Assembly: GCA_026415035.1 (NCBI GenBank)
Contig: JAOAHX010000005.1
Location: 62,001 to 126,000, forward strand
Source of the DNA: Thermodesulfobacteriota bacterium
Lineage (GTDB): Bacteria > Desulfobacterota > BSN033 > UBA1163
Length of the DNA: 64,000 bases
Direction: 5' to 3'
Numbering within the stretch: the stretch's first letter is position 1; every line of letters starts with the position of its first letter. Made by a program: the position numbers and the translations under genes. Of this stretch, positions 26,354 through 34,729 are shown piece by piece. A model generated the notes under the pieces. The model ran no database searches. It had not been told where the DNA came from and worked only from the letters and a program-made list of their open reading frames with translations.

Positions 26354-28504
26354 ATGTACACCGATTTTGGCTATATGGAGGAGGGCAAGCTCGGAAGGCC
26401 TTACGACTGGAGGCTTTTGGCCAGGCTTTGGACCTTTCTCAGACGTTACTGGGGATTGATGGGGTTTTCCCTCCTCATCGTCTTGGTGATGGCAGGCCTC
26501 GATCTCCTCGTGCCTTACCTTACCAAGGAGGCCATCGATCGATACATCCTTCCCCATGCGAGGGTGGCCGACCTTCGAGGGGTGGATCGGGCAGAGAGGG
26601 AGCGCTTTCTTAAACGGTTTGGAGAGGTTCTCATCCCGATGAAAGAAGAGGAAAGGTTTCTCCTTCCTTCCGAGGTCTTGAGATCGATGGACCGGAAAGA
26701 GGCCTCCCGCTATCAGAAGGCTGGCCTCCTTTCTGAGGGTCGCTACTACCTCTTCATCCCTCAAGGGGAGGAGGAGGCCATCATTGGAAAATATCCCGAA
26801 ATCTTCAGCCGAACAGGGCCCTATGTTTACCTCCCTCTGGAGCGGGCAAGGGAGTTGGCGTGGCCCGATCGGATCGTCCTGAGGGGAAGGGATATCGCGG
26901 GCGTGTTCCACCTCGCCCTACTCACGGTTCTGGTCCTGGCCATCCACTTCGGCCTCAATTTCCTTCAGGTCTATACCATCGAGTTGGCGGGTCAGAGGAT
27001 GATGCATGACCTCCGGATGAGGGTCTTTACCCACCTTCAGGAGTTACCCCTCTCCTTCTTCGATCGGAATCCTGTCGGAAGGCTGGTGACCCGCCTCACC
27101 AATGACGTTCAAAACGTTCATGAAATGTTCACCTCGGTGTTCGTCAATCTGTTCCGGGATGTCATCCTCCTTTTCGGGATCATGATCCTGCTCCTCTACC
27201 TCGATCGGGGTTTGGCCCTGGTCTCCTTTGCGGTCCTCCCCCTGATCTTCCTCACCACCCTCCTCTTCAGCCGGCTGGCGCGTGAGGCCTTCCGGGAGAT
27301 CCGCTTCAAGGTGGCCCAGATGAACAGTTTTCTGCAGGAGCATCTGGCCGGGATCGCAGTCGTCCAGCACTTCCGACGGGAGGAGGAGGATCGGAGGCGG
27401 TTCGGAAAGATCAACGAGGCCCACTACCTGGCCAACATGAGGCAGATCACCCTCTATGCCTTCTTTGTGCCATTGATCGAAATCCTCAGCACAGGGGCCA
27501 CCGGCCTCCTCATCTGGTATGGCGGGGGCAAGGTGATCCAGGAGGCCCTGAGCCTGGGCGTCCTGGTGGCCTTCCTCTCTTATATCCGGATGTTCTTCCA
27601 GCCCATCCGGGACCTCTCCGAAAAGTATAATATCATGCAGTCTGCCATGGCCTCTCTCGAGCGGATCTTCGGGTTGCTCGACGAGAAGGGAGGGCCTTCC
27701 CTGGTGCGGTCGCCCATCCGAAGGAAGGTGTTGGGGCAGATCGAGTTTCAAGAGGTCTCCTTCTCTTATAACGGGAAGGATCGGGTTCTCCACCAGGTCT
27801 CTTTCGCCGTCAAGCCTGGCGAGACGGTCGCCATCGTCGGCGCCACCGGTTCCGGAAAGACCACCCTCTTCTCCCTGTTAGAGCGATTTTACGAGCCGGA
27901 AGAGGGGAGGATCCTTCTGGACGGGATCGACCTCCGAGAATGGGATCTCCGTGATCTTCGGTCCCAGTTTGGCCTCGTGATGCAGGACACCTTTCTTTTC
28001 GCCGGCGAGATCGAAGAGAATATCACAATGGGGAAGGTTTGGGCCGATCGAGATCAGGTGAGGGAGGTGGCCCGCCTCGTCAATGCCCATTCCTTCATCG
28101 AGCGCCTCCCGCAGGGATATCGGACGCGGGTGGGCGAGGGGGGGGAGGTCCTTTCGTCGGGCCAGAGACAGCTCCTGGCCTTCGCCAGGGCGCTCTACGT
28201 CGACCCCAGGGTCCTGCTCCTCGATGAAGCGACCTCCCATGTCGATCCGGAGACGGAACGACTGATCCAAGACGGATTGGTCCGGTTACTCCGGGGGAGG
28301 ACCGCCCTCATCATCGCGCACCGGCTCTCCACCATCCAACACGCCGACCGGATCGTCGTCCTCCACAAAGGGAAGGTGAGAGAAATCGGTACCCACGCAG
28401 AATTGATCGCCCAAAAAGGGTATTATTTCCGCCTCTACCAGGTCCAGTTTGGCATAAGGGGTCTCCCATCGGTCTCTCTCGATCTTGAGGCCAGCCCCGG
28501 TTGA
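26354..28504 (+). CDS. ABC exporter half-transporter 2 (with periplasmic insert)
   Basis: 716 residues. A first span at about 37-57 is followed by an insert of roughly 115 residues (about 66-180; HARVADLRGVDRAERERFL to WPDRIVLRGRD), predicted to lie outside the membrane, before the remaining five spans. The ATPase domain (about 475-700) has Walker A GATGSGKTT, Walker B LLLDEATSHVD with the catalytic Glu, H-loop AHRLST, but signature LSSGQRQ instead of LSGGQ. That variant should face the Asp-type Walker B of the partner at 24523. The insert is unusual for half-transporters and might hold or gate the cargo. Confidence 0.92.
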   Translation: MYTDFGYMEEGKLGRPYDWRLLARLWTFLRRYWGLMGFSLLIVLVMAGLDLLVPYLTKEAIDRYILPHARVADLRGVDRAERERFLKRFGEVLIPMKEEERFLLPSEVLRSMDRKEASRYQKAGLLSEGRYYLFIPQGEEEAIIGKYPEIFSRTGPYVYLPLERARELAWPDRIVLRGRDIAGVFHLALLTVLVLAIHFGLNFLQVYTIELAGQRMMHDLRMRVFTHLQELPLSFFDRNPVGRLVTRLTNDVQNVHEMFTSVFVNLFRDVILLFGIMILLLYLDRGLALVSFAVLPLIFLTTLLFSRLAREAFREIRFKVAQMNSFLQEHLAGIAVVQHFRREEEDRRRFGKINEAHYLANMRQITLYAFFVPLIEILSTGATGLLIWYGGGKVIQEALSLGVLVAFLSYIRMFFQPIRDLSEKYNIMQSAMASLERIFGLLDEKGGPSLVRSPIRRKVLGQIEFQEVSFSYNGKDRVLHQVSFAVKPGETVAIVGATGSGKTTLFSLLERFYEPEEGRILLDGIDLREWDLRDLRSQFGLVMQDTFLFAGEIEENITMGKVWADRDQVREVARLVNAHSFIERLPQGYRTRVGEGGEVLSSGQRQLLAFARALYVDPRVLLLDEATSHVDPETERLIQDGLVRLLRGRTALIIAHRLSTIQHADRIVVLHKGKVREIGTHAELIAQKGYYFRLYQVQFGIRGLPSVSLDLEASPG

Positions 28505-28530
28505 CAAAAGAAATTGGCGTATCCTATAAA
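28501..28530 (+). promoter_or_regulatory. Candidate promoter overlapping exporter stop codon
   Basis: TTGACA (28501-28506), 18-base spacer, TATAAA (28525-28530). The next ATG is at 28540, so the transcript would have almost no leader. It may instead be part of the coding sequence if the TTG at 28501 is used as start. Confidence 0.5.
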
Positions 28531-28539
28531 GAATACGAG

Positions 28540-28746
28540 ATGAAAAAGGAGCAAGAGAAGGGGCCGGGTCAAGAGAAGGAGGCGAAGGGCAGAGAGATCG
28601 ATTTGAACCTCCTCTTCCCCGGGAGGGATTACGATCTGAATCGTCTCTTCCCCGATGAGGGGATGAGGAGACTCCTGGTCGAGCTTAAGAGGAACCGGAG
28701 GGAGATCGATCGGTTCATCAAAGGGCTCCGGCTGGAGGAGGAATAG
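28540..28746 (+). CDS. Small charged protein with DLNxLFP repeats
   Basis: 68 residues from the ATG at 28540; an in-frame TTG at 28501 overlapping the exporter stop would add 13. The N-terminus is Lys/Glu-rich (KKEQEKGPGQEKEAKGRE). The core has the short repeat DLNLLFPGRDYDLNRLFPDEG, i.e. DLN-x-LFP twice, 12 residues apart, then a charged helix RRLLVELKRNRREIDRFIKGL. No family recognised. Its stop is directly followed by the zinc-ribbon gene, so the two are translated together. The repeat could be a docking motif. Confidence 0.65.
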   Translation: MKKEQEKGPGQEKEAKGREIDLNLLFPGRDYDLNRLFPDEGMRRLLVELKRNRREIDRFIKGLRLEEE

Positions 28747-28989
28747 ATGAGGTGTCCCCACTGCCAGGGATCCCTTCCCCACCTTCATTGCGAGGCCTGT
28801 GGAGGGGACATCCCTGAGAGGAGCCGATTCTGCTGCTGGTGTGGGAGACCGGTGACGGAAGCGGTCGATGAGGAGGGCCCGCAAGAGAGGGTTTTGTGCA
28901 GCGATGGAACCTGCATCGGCATCATCAACGAGGACGGAATCTGCAACATCTGCGGAAAGCCCTTATCGACCCCTGGAGAGGGGCCTTAA
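28747..28989 (+). CDS. Double zinc-ribbon small protein
   Basis: 80 residues with three CxxC pairs of zinc-ribbon type: CPHC and CEAC near the start, CCWCGRPV at about 30-37, and CNICGKPL near 67. FCCWCGRPV and ICNICGKPL are the usual knuckle forms. Such proteins often bind other proteins or nucleic acid. It begins at the base after the previous stop (TAG ATG) with GGAGGA upstream in the previous gene. Function unknown; lon follows after a promoter. Confidence 0.75.
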   Translation: MRCPHCQGSLPHLHCEACGGDIPERSRFCCWCGRPVTEAVDEEGPQERVLCSDGTCIGIINEDGICNICGKPLSTPGEGP

Positions 28990-29005
28990 CATCACCCCCC
29001 GGCGT

Positions 29006-29034
29006 TTGACAGGGTGAGGATGAGTGATTATGTT
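29006..29034 (+). promoter_or_regulatory. Candidate lon promoter
   Basis: TTGACA (29006-29011), 17-base spacer and TATGTT (29029-29034), 51 bases before the lon ATG. No heat-shock-type sigma-32 sequence or CIRCE element is evident. Confidence 0.55.
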
Positions 29035-29084
29035 TTTTTTAAGGCGTCCAAGCCTTCGGTATTTGAACCAAGCGGGAGGAAAGG

Positions 29085-31508
29085 ATGATCTTTTTGCCTA
29101 AAAGCGGGGCGGACAAAGAGGAGAAAGGGAAGGAGGAACGGATTAATGTCCCTTCAGAGCTCCCCATCCTTCCCCTCCGGGGGACCGTTCTCTATCCCGA
29201 CCTGATCCTGCCCATCATGGTGGGTCGAAAGCGATCGATCAAGTTGATCGACGATGCCATGGACTCCAACCGGATCATCGGCATCGTCACCCAGAAGCGG
29301 TCCGAGATCGAGGATCCGAAGGAGAACGATCTCTACTCGGTCGGCGTGGCCGCCCTGATTTTGAGGATGATCCGAGAATTGGACGGAAGTCAGCGGGTGA
29401 TCGTCCAGGGGATCTCCAGGGTCAGGGTGAAGGAATACACCCAGCGCGACCCCTACTACAAAGCCCGGATCGAGGTGCTCGAGGAGTCCTACGCGCCCAG
29501 CGTGGAGATCGAGGCCTTGATGATGAATCTGAAGAACCTCTTTCAGAGGGCCGTTGAGTTGGCTCCCTATTTAACGGCCGAGCTCGGCGCGATGGTGAAT
29601 AATATCAAATCCCCTCCCATCCTTGCCGATCTGATCGCCTCCAATCTCAACGTCTCCACCCACGAGAAACAGGGGATCTTGGAGACGGTCGACGTCCGAG
29701 AGCGGTTGGCCAAGGTCCACCTCATCCTGAACAAAGAGGTCCAGGTGCTGGAGTTGGGGAACAAGATCCAATCCCAGGTGAAGGAGGATATGGATCGGAC
29801 CCAGAGGGAGTATTATCTCCGCGAGCAATTGAAGGCGATCAAGAAGGAGCTGGGCGAGCTCGATGATCATACCAGCGAGATCAAGGAGCTGAGGGAGAAG
29901 ATCAAGAAGGCCAAGATGCCGCCCGAGGTCGTGGCCGCGGCGGAGAAGGAGCTGGACCGTCTCTCGAAGATTCCACCGGCCTCGGCCGAGTATACGGTCT
30001 CGCGAACCTATCTCGACTGGCTGGTCGAACTCCCCTGGTCCGTTTCGACCGAGGACAACCTCGATATCCAGAATGCCCAGCGGACGCTCGATGAGGACCA
30101 TTATGATCTCGAAAAGGTGAAGAAGAGGATCCTCGAATACCTGGCCGTCCGAAAACTGAAGGCCGACATGAAAGGGCCGATCCTCTGTTTTGTCGGTCCT
30201 CCGGGCGTTGGGAAGACCTCCCTTGGGAGGTCGATCGCCAGGGCAATGGGGAGGAAGTTCATCCGGATCTCCCTTGGGGGGGTGAGGGACGAGGCGGAGA
30301 TCCGGGGCCACCGCCGAACCTATGTCGGCGCCCTGCCCGGCCGGATCATCCAGGGGATCAAAAAGGCCGGTTCCAACAACCCGGTTTTCATGCTTGACGA
30401 GGTGGACAAGATCGGGATGGACTTCCGGGGAGATCCCTCCTCCGCCCTTCTCGAGGTCCTCGACCCCGAACAGAACTACTCCTTCTCCGACCATTACATC
30501 GACCTGCCCTTCGATCTCTCCAAGGTGATGTTCATCACCACGGCCAACGTCCTCGATACGATCCCCCCGCCGCTGAGGGATCGCATGGAGACGTTGGAGC
30601 TTCCCGGCTACAGCGAAGAGCAGAAGATGATGATCGCCAAGCAATTCCTCATCCCGAAGCAGATCACCGAACACGGGTTGACGGCCGAACACATCGAATT
30701 TCAGGAGTCCGCCATCCAGACGATCATCAGCTCCTATACCCGGGAGGCGGGAGTGAGAAATTTGGAGCGGGAGATCGCGGCCATTTGCCGGAGCGTGGCC
30801 AAGGACGTGGCCTCGGGAAATAGCCATGAAAAGGTGGTGGTCACCCAGGAGAACCTCCACAAGTTCCTCGGCCCTGTCAAATTCTTCCCCGAAGTGGCGG
30901 AACGGACCTCCGAACCGGGAGTGGCCACGGGGCTGGCCTGGACGCCCACCGGGGGGGATATCATCTTCGTCGAGGCCACGAAGATGCGGGGGGAGAAAGG
31001 CCTGACCCTGACCGGGCAGTTGGGCGATGTGATGAAGGAATCCGCCCAGGCGGCCCTGGCCTATGTCCGGTCGAAGGCGAAGGAACTCGGGATCGAAGAA
31101 GACTTCTTCACCAAGCATGACATCCACATCCACGTGCCGGCGGGAGCTATCCCAAAGGACGGACCCTCCGCCGGGATCACGATGTTCGTCGCCCTCACCT
31201 CCCTCCTCACCAACAAACCCGTCCGCAGCGACGTGGCGATGACGGGCGAGATCACCCTAAGGGGCCTCGTCCTTCCGGTCGGGGGCATCAAGGAGAAGGT
31301 CCTTGCGGGGATGAGGGCGGGGATCAAGACGATCATCCTGCCGAAGAAGAACGAGAAGGACCTCGAAGAAATTCCCGAACATATCCGGAATCAGATGAAT
31401 TTCAAGTTCATCCAGAAAATGGACGAGGCGATCGAGTTGGCCCTCAAGCAACCCGAACCGACCGAGGTCCCCAAGACCGACCATGGGGCCTTAACGGTCA
31501 CGGCATGA
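29085..31508 (+). CDS. lon: ATP-dependent Lon protease
   Basis: Cytoplasmic AAA+ serine protease that removes damaged and regulatory proteins. 807 residues: LAN substrate-binding domain (about 25-215, starting [20 protein letters not shown]), coiled-coil linker, AAA+ domain with Walker [10 protein letters not shown] and [10 protein letters not shown], and the C-terminal protease with [11 protein letters not shown] (catalytic Ser) and the Lys in [11 protein letters not shown]. Start ATG follows GGGAGGAAAGG. amrB begins at the very next base after the stop, so the two are translated together. Confidence 0.97.
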   Translation: MIFLPKSGADKEEKGKEERINVPSELPILPLRGTVLYPDLILPIMVGRKRSIKLIDDAMDSNRIIGIVTQKRSEIEDPKENDLYSVGVAALILRMIRELDGSQRVIVQGISRVRVKEYTQRDPYYKARIEVLEESYAPSVEIEALMMNLKNLFQRAVELAPYLTAELGAMVNNIKSPPILADLIASNLNVSTHEKQGILETVDVRERLAKVHLILNKEVQVLELGNKIQSQVKEDMDRTQREYYLREQLKAIKKELGELDDHTSEIKELREKIKKAKMPPEVVAAAEKELDRLSKIPPASAEYTVSRTYLDWLVELPWSVSTEDNLDIQNAQRTLDEDHYDLEKVKKRILEYLAVRKLKADMKGPILCFVGPPGVGKTSLGRSIARAMGRKFIRISLGGVRDEAEIRGHRRTYVGALPGRIIQGIKKAGSNNPVFMLDEVDKIGMDFRGDPSSALLEVLDPEQNYSFSDHYIDLPFDLSKVMFITTANVLDTIPPPLRDRMETLELPGYSEEQKMMIAKQFLIPKQITEHGLTAEHIEFQESAIQTIISSYTREAGVRNLEREIAAICRSVAKDVASGNSHEKVVVTQENLHKFLGPVKFFPEVAERTSEPGVATGLAWTPTGGDIIFVEATKMRGEKGLTLTGQLGDVMKESAQAALAYVRSKAKELGIEEDFFTKHDIHIHVPAGAIPKDGPSAGITMFVALTSLLTNKPVRSDVAMTGEITLRGLVLPVGGIKEKVLAGMRAGIKTIILPKKNEKDLEEIPEHIRNQMNFKFIQKMDEAIELALKQPEPTEVPKTDHGALTVTA

Positions 31509-32753
31509 ATGGGTGAGGAATTTCCAAGACTGAGGAAGGTTAATGTCTTTCCCGTCCAGATGTCCGGGGAGACGCTGGTTTGCCTGCAAGACCCCTTCCA
31601 CATCAGCGACAAAACCCTCTTCCTTCCGCCTTCCCTATTTTTCGTGGTCTCCCTCTTTGACGGTCGGCATTCCATCCTCGACATCCAAGCCGAATACCTG
31701 AGAAGGTTCGGGGAACTCCTCTATAGGGAGAAGATCGAGGAGCTCATCCATCAGCTCGACGAGACGCTCTTTCTCGAGGGCGAGCGGTTTGAACAGGTCC
31801 AGAGGCAGATCGAGCAGGCCTTCAGGGAGGCCCCGGTCCGGGAGGCGATCTTTGCCGGAAAGAGTTATGAGAGGGACCCGGGGAGGCTGAAGGCCCAGCT
31901 CTCCTCCTACTTCACCGATCCCGATGGCCCCGGCCCGCTCTCGAAGGGCGAGGAGAAGCGAAAGGTGAAGGGGGTGATCGCTCCCCATATCGATTTTCAA
32001 CGGGGGGGGACCTGTTATGCCTTCGCCCATCGCGAGCTCTGGAACAGTCCCCTTCCAGATTGTTTCGTCCTCTTCGGAACGGCTCACGGGCCGATGGATC
32101 AGCCCTTTGCGCTGACCCGCAAAACCTTTCTCACCCCCCTCGGCCCTCTCGAAGTGGATCGTGAGCTGATCGAGGCCATCCAGTCCCGCTATCCCGAGGA
32201 CTTGTTCCGAAACGAGGGGGCCCATCGAACGGAACACTCCATCGAATTTCAATGCGTCTTTCTCCGGTACCTCTTTCCTGAACCCACCCCCTTAAGGATC
32301 GTGCCCATCCTGAGCGGGTCGGTCCACGAGGCGATCGAGAAAGGAATCTCGCCTTGGGAACTGATGCCGGTTCGGAAATTCCTTGAGGCGTTGAGCGAGT
32401 CGGTCGCCTCCCTTAAACGCGAGGTCTGTTATCTTGCCAGCGCCGACCTGGCCCATGTGGGACCTCAATTCGGAGATCCCGAAGGGATCGGGGAGGGGGG
32501 GCTCTACCTCCTCGAAAGGGCAGACCTGGAGATGCTCGGCCAGGCGGAAAGGATGGAGGCAGAGGGTTTCTACTCTACCGTGGCGAGGGAAGGGGACCGG
32601 AGGCGGATCTGTGGGCTGCCGGCCATCTATGGGATGCTCAAAGTGATGGAGGCAGAAAAGGGAAGGCTTCTCAAATACGGGCAGGCCTATACGCCGGAGA
32701 CGAAATCCGTCGTCACCTTTGCCAGCCTGGTCTTCTATGGGGGAGGGGCTTAA
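31509..32753 (+). CDS. amrB: AmmeMemoRadiSam system protein B (MEMO family)
   Basis: 414 residues. The C-terminal two thirds (about 155-412) is the MEMO fold: APHIDFQRGG, FGTAHGP, HRTEHSIEFQ and SADLAHVGPQF supply the metal-type His/Asp/Cys positions. About 150 residues precede it (FDGRHSILDIQAEYLRRFGELLYREKIEELIHQLDETLFLEG), a helical region resembling a winged-helix/PqqD-like module, found in some bacterial members. The usual partners AmrA and the radical SAM protein AmrS are not adjacent; instead lon is, with no gap. The biological role of the system is not established. Confidence 0.88.
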   Translation: MGEEFPRLRKVNVFPVQMSGETLVCLQDPFHISDKTLFLPPSLFFVVSLFDGRHSILDIQAEYLRRFGELLYREKIEELIHQLDETLFLEGERFEQVQRQIEQAFREAPVREAIFAGKSYERDPGRLKAQLSSYFTDPDGPGPLSKGEEKRKVKGVIAPHIDFQRGGTCYAFAHRELWNSPLPDCFVLFGTAHGPMDQPFALTRKTFLTPLGPLEVDRELIEAIQSRYPEDLFRNEGAHRTEHSIEFQCVFLRYLFPEPTPLRIVPILSGSVHEAIEKGISPWELMPVRKFLEALSESVASLKREVCYLASADLAHVGPQFGDPEGIGEGGLYLLERADLEMLGQAERMEAEGFYSTVAREGDRRRICGLPAIYGMLKVMEAEKGRLLKYGQAYTPETKSVVTFASLVFYGGGA

Positions 32754-32800
32754 GGAATCCCGGATTTCGGAATCGGATCCTGCCGGATGGATTCCCTTTT
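32754..32800. terminator. Possible terminator between convergent genes
   Basis: GGAATCC (32754-32760) pairs with GGATTCC (32789-32795) around an inner CGG/CCG repeat, followed by CTTTTCC. It stands just after amrB and before the convergent small coiled-coil gene. Confidence 0.4.
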
Positions 32801-32812
32801 CCAAGAAGGGGG

Positions 32813-33052
32813 TTAAGAGGGTTTGGTCCGGATCTTCTCCAGGGAGGGATAGAGCTGGGCCAGTTGGGTTTCGATCTCTGAAGGGAGATCGACCTGGAGG
32901 CTGAGGATCCTTTCGCGGATGAGGGCCAAGGCCCCCAACCTTTCGGTCACCTCTTTCGGGGTCACCCGACCCAGTCGCTTCGAAAGCTCCTTGACCTCTT
33001 CGTTGAGAAATTCGACCAGCTTGAAGACTTCTGAGAGCCTCTTTTGAGCCAT
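32813..33052 (-). CDS. Small coiled-coil protein of unknown function
   Basis: 79 residues, helical and charged throughout: a heptad-like stretch at about 5-30 (LSEVFKLVEFLNEEVKELSKRLGRV) and a second helix at about 35-65. No membrane span, no cysteine. I recognise no family. ATG at 33052, with AGGAGGG about 11 bases upstream, and a good promoter (TTGAAA-N17-TATAGG) before it, separate from the transglutaminase gene, support it as real. Confidence 0.65.
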   Translation of the reverse strand: MAQKRLSEVFKLVEFLNEEVKELSKRLGRVTPKEVTERLGALALIRERILSLQVDLPSEIETQLAQLYPSLEKIRTKPS

Positions 33053-33085
33053 CTCGCGAAGGTCCCTCCTGTCTTTGATGGACTC

Positions 33086-33114
33086 CCTATATCCGATCTA
33101 AGCGGGGATTTCAA
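33086..33114 (-). promoter_or_regulatory. Candidate promoter of small coiled-coil gene
   Basis: Minus strand: TTGAAA (33114-33109), 17-base spacer, TATAGG (33091-33086); leader of about 27 bases containing AGGAGGG. Confidence 0.5.
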
Positions 33115-33127
33115 GGAGCCAGGGGTC

Positions 33128-33826
33128 TCACGGGTTGATCACGTCCTCGGTCTCAAAGTCCCGAAGGGGGTGCGAGCCCTCCTCGAACCGTTTGATCCAT
33201 CGATTGACCCGCTCTTCGCCATAAGCGGCTTTCCATTCCGCAAGGATATGTTCCACGGGGATGTCCTCGTAGATCCCTTCCAGCCTCACATATTCCATAA
33301 ACTTCTGCTTCTCGAGATTGTAGGGCTGAAAGAGCGAGTCTTCTCGGCCATTGAATTCAAGAGGGACCACCTTGTGTCTCAGACAGAGCTCCCGATTGAA
33401 GGCCGGGGTGGCTTTGACCCACTTCCCCTCAAGATAGAACTCCACAAATCCGTGCGAGACGAAGAGGTCCGTCCCGAGGAAATCAAGGAGCTGTTGGGTG
33501 GCGAGGTGGTTTCGAACGGTCGCCAGACCGACCCGGGAGGGGATGCCGCAGGCCCTTCCGAGGGCGCAGAGGAGGGACGCCTTGGGCACGCAGAAGCTTC
33601 TGCCCCTTTTGAGGACAAAACTGGCCCGGTAATGCTCCGGGAGATAGAAAGGAGAATAGGGGTCGTACCGAATACCGTCCCGGACCGCCAGGTAGAGCTT
33701 GACCGCCATCTCCACCGGGTCCTTTGACGACCCGATCACCTCCTTGGCGAATCCGATGACGCTCGGGTGGTGACTGTCGATGATCGCGGTGGGGAGGAGA
33801 AAACGGAGGTTTGTCTCTCGTTCCAT
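33128..33826 (-). CDS. Transglutaminase-like protein with altered triad
   Basis: 232 residues of the transglutaminase-like superfamily (cysteine protease fold). The Cys is in KRGRSFCVPKASLLCALGRACGIPSRVG, the His in VSHGFVEFYLEGKWVKATPAFN. In most members the strand after the His ends in a Trp-x-x-x-Asp-Pro pattern; here that site reads WVKATPAFN, so the usual Asp seems replaced by Thr. The enzyme could still act through another acid or be catalytically dead. No signal peptide is visible. The predicted promoter's -10 box ends six bases before the ATG, which points to a leaderless message. Confidence 0.82.
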   Translation of the reverse strand: MERETNLRFLLPTAIIDSHHPSVIGFAKEVIGSSKDPVEMAVKLYLAVRDGIRYDPYSPFYLPEHYRASFVLKRGRSFCVPKASLLCALGRACGIPSRVGLATVRNHLATQQLLDFLGTDLFVSHGFVEFYLEGKWVKATPAFNRELCLRHKVVPLEFNGREDSLFQPYNLEKQKFMEYVRLEGIYEDIPVEHILAEWKAAYGEERVNRWIKRFEEGSHPLRDFETEDVINP

Positions 33827-33832
33827 AACCTC

Positions 33833-33861
33833 AATATAAATGCTTCGACCCCTTCTTTCAA
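33833..33861 (-). promoter_or_regulatory. Candidate promoter, likely leaderless
   Basis: Minus strand TTGAAA (33861-33856), 17-base spacer, TATATT (33838-33833), then only GAGGTT before the ATG of the transglutaminase-like gene. Confidence 0.55.
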
Positions 33862-33869
33862 CCTCTCGA

Positions 33870-34664
33870 TTAAATCCGGCCAGGAAGGATCGCTCCGATG
33901 CCCAGTCCTATTCTGACCCATAGCGCTCCGAGGCAAGTAACTCCCAGGAGGATCAAGACCCAGTAGTCCCTTCCCTTCATCTGGAGTTCGACATAAAAGG
34001 TCCGTTTCGCCCTGGGATCGAACCCTTTCGACTCCAGGGACATCGCCAGGAGGTTGGTGTAGCGGATCGCATAAACGAAGAGGGGAACGGCTTGAGGAAT
34101 GAACTTCCCGAGACGGCGGAAAAGAGGGCCAGACTCCACATCGAGCCCCCTCGAGATCTGGGCCTGGACGATGGTGGCTCCGGCGCCCACGAAGGTTGGA
34201 ACGAGCCTGAAGGCAGCCGAAAGGGCAAAGGCTATCGGATAAGGAAGCCCCAACCGGATCAGGCCGTGGGCGATCTCTTCATGGCGTGTGGTGGAAAGAA
34301 AGATCAGGCCGATGATCACAAAGGTTGAAAGACGAAGGCCCATGGCGAGGCCATAGAGGAGGGCTTCGACGCTGAGGTCAACCCTTCCAAGGGTCCCAAG
34401 CGGGGTGGGACCCTTTACAAAGAAGGGCCAGAGGATTGCACTGAAGAGGAAGAGGAGGAGGAGAAGATACCGAAGGCGATAAACCTGTCCGAGCGATCCT
34501 GAGAAGAAGGCGAGCAGGATCAGGCCCAGGCTGATGGGAAGCAAAAAGAGGGGATGGTTGAAGCAGAGGCAGAGGATGGACAGTCCTGTCGCCCCGAACA
34601 TTTTGGTCCGGGGGTCAAGCCGGTGAAGGGGGGTCTCTTGATCGATGTAAAGAAAGAGATTCAT
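33870..34664 (-). CDS. ecfT: ECF transporter transmembrane protein T
   Basis: 264 residues, about five or six spans (near 25-60, 65-85, 105-130, 140-165, 235-260). It has the family start DQETPLHRLDPRTKMFGA and the two Ala-Arg-Gly-type coupling helices: ARG motif form AQISRGLD (near 170) and ESKGFDPRAKRTFY (near 210), which lock onto the two ATPases. It is the last gene of the S, A-A', T unit. Couples ATP use to uptake by the S protein. Confidence 0.92.
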   Translation of the reverse strand: MNLFLYIDQETPLHRLDPRTKMFGATGLSILCLCFNHPLFLLPISLGLILLAFFSGSLGQVYRLRYLLLLLFLFSAILWPFFVKGPTPLGTLGRVDLSVEALLYGLAMGLRLSTFVIIGLIFLSTTRHEEIAHGLIRLGLPYPIAFALSAAFRLVPTFVGAGATIVQAQISRGLDVESGPLFRRLGKFIPQAVPLFVYAIRYTNLLAMSLESKGFDPRAKRTFYVELQMKGRDYWVLILLGVTCLGALWVRIGLGIGAILPGRI

Positions 34665-34729
34665 TGCTGCCTTTCCTCAGGGCTTTGACGACCGAGGAAA
34701 TGGGGTCGCCCCATTCCCCTGGCCGAAAC

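Noticed and set aside
29571-31133. 520-residue open frame opposite lon
   Set aside because: Shadow frame; lon is complete and conserved on the other strand.
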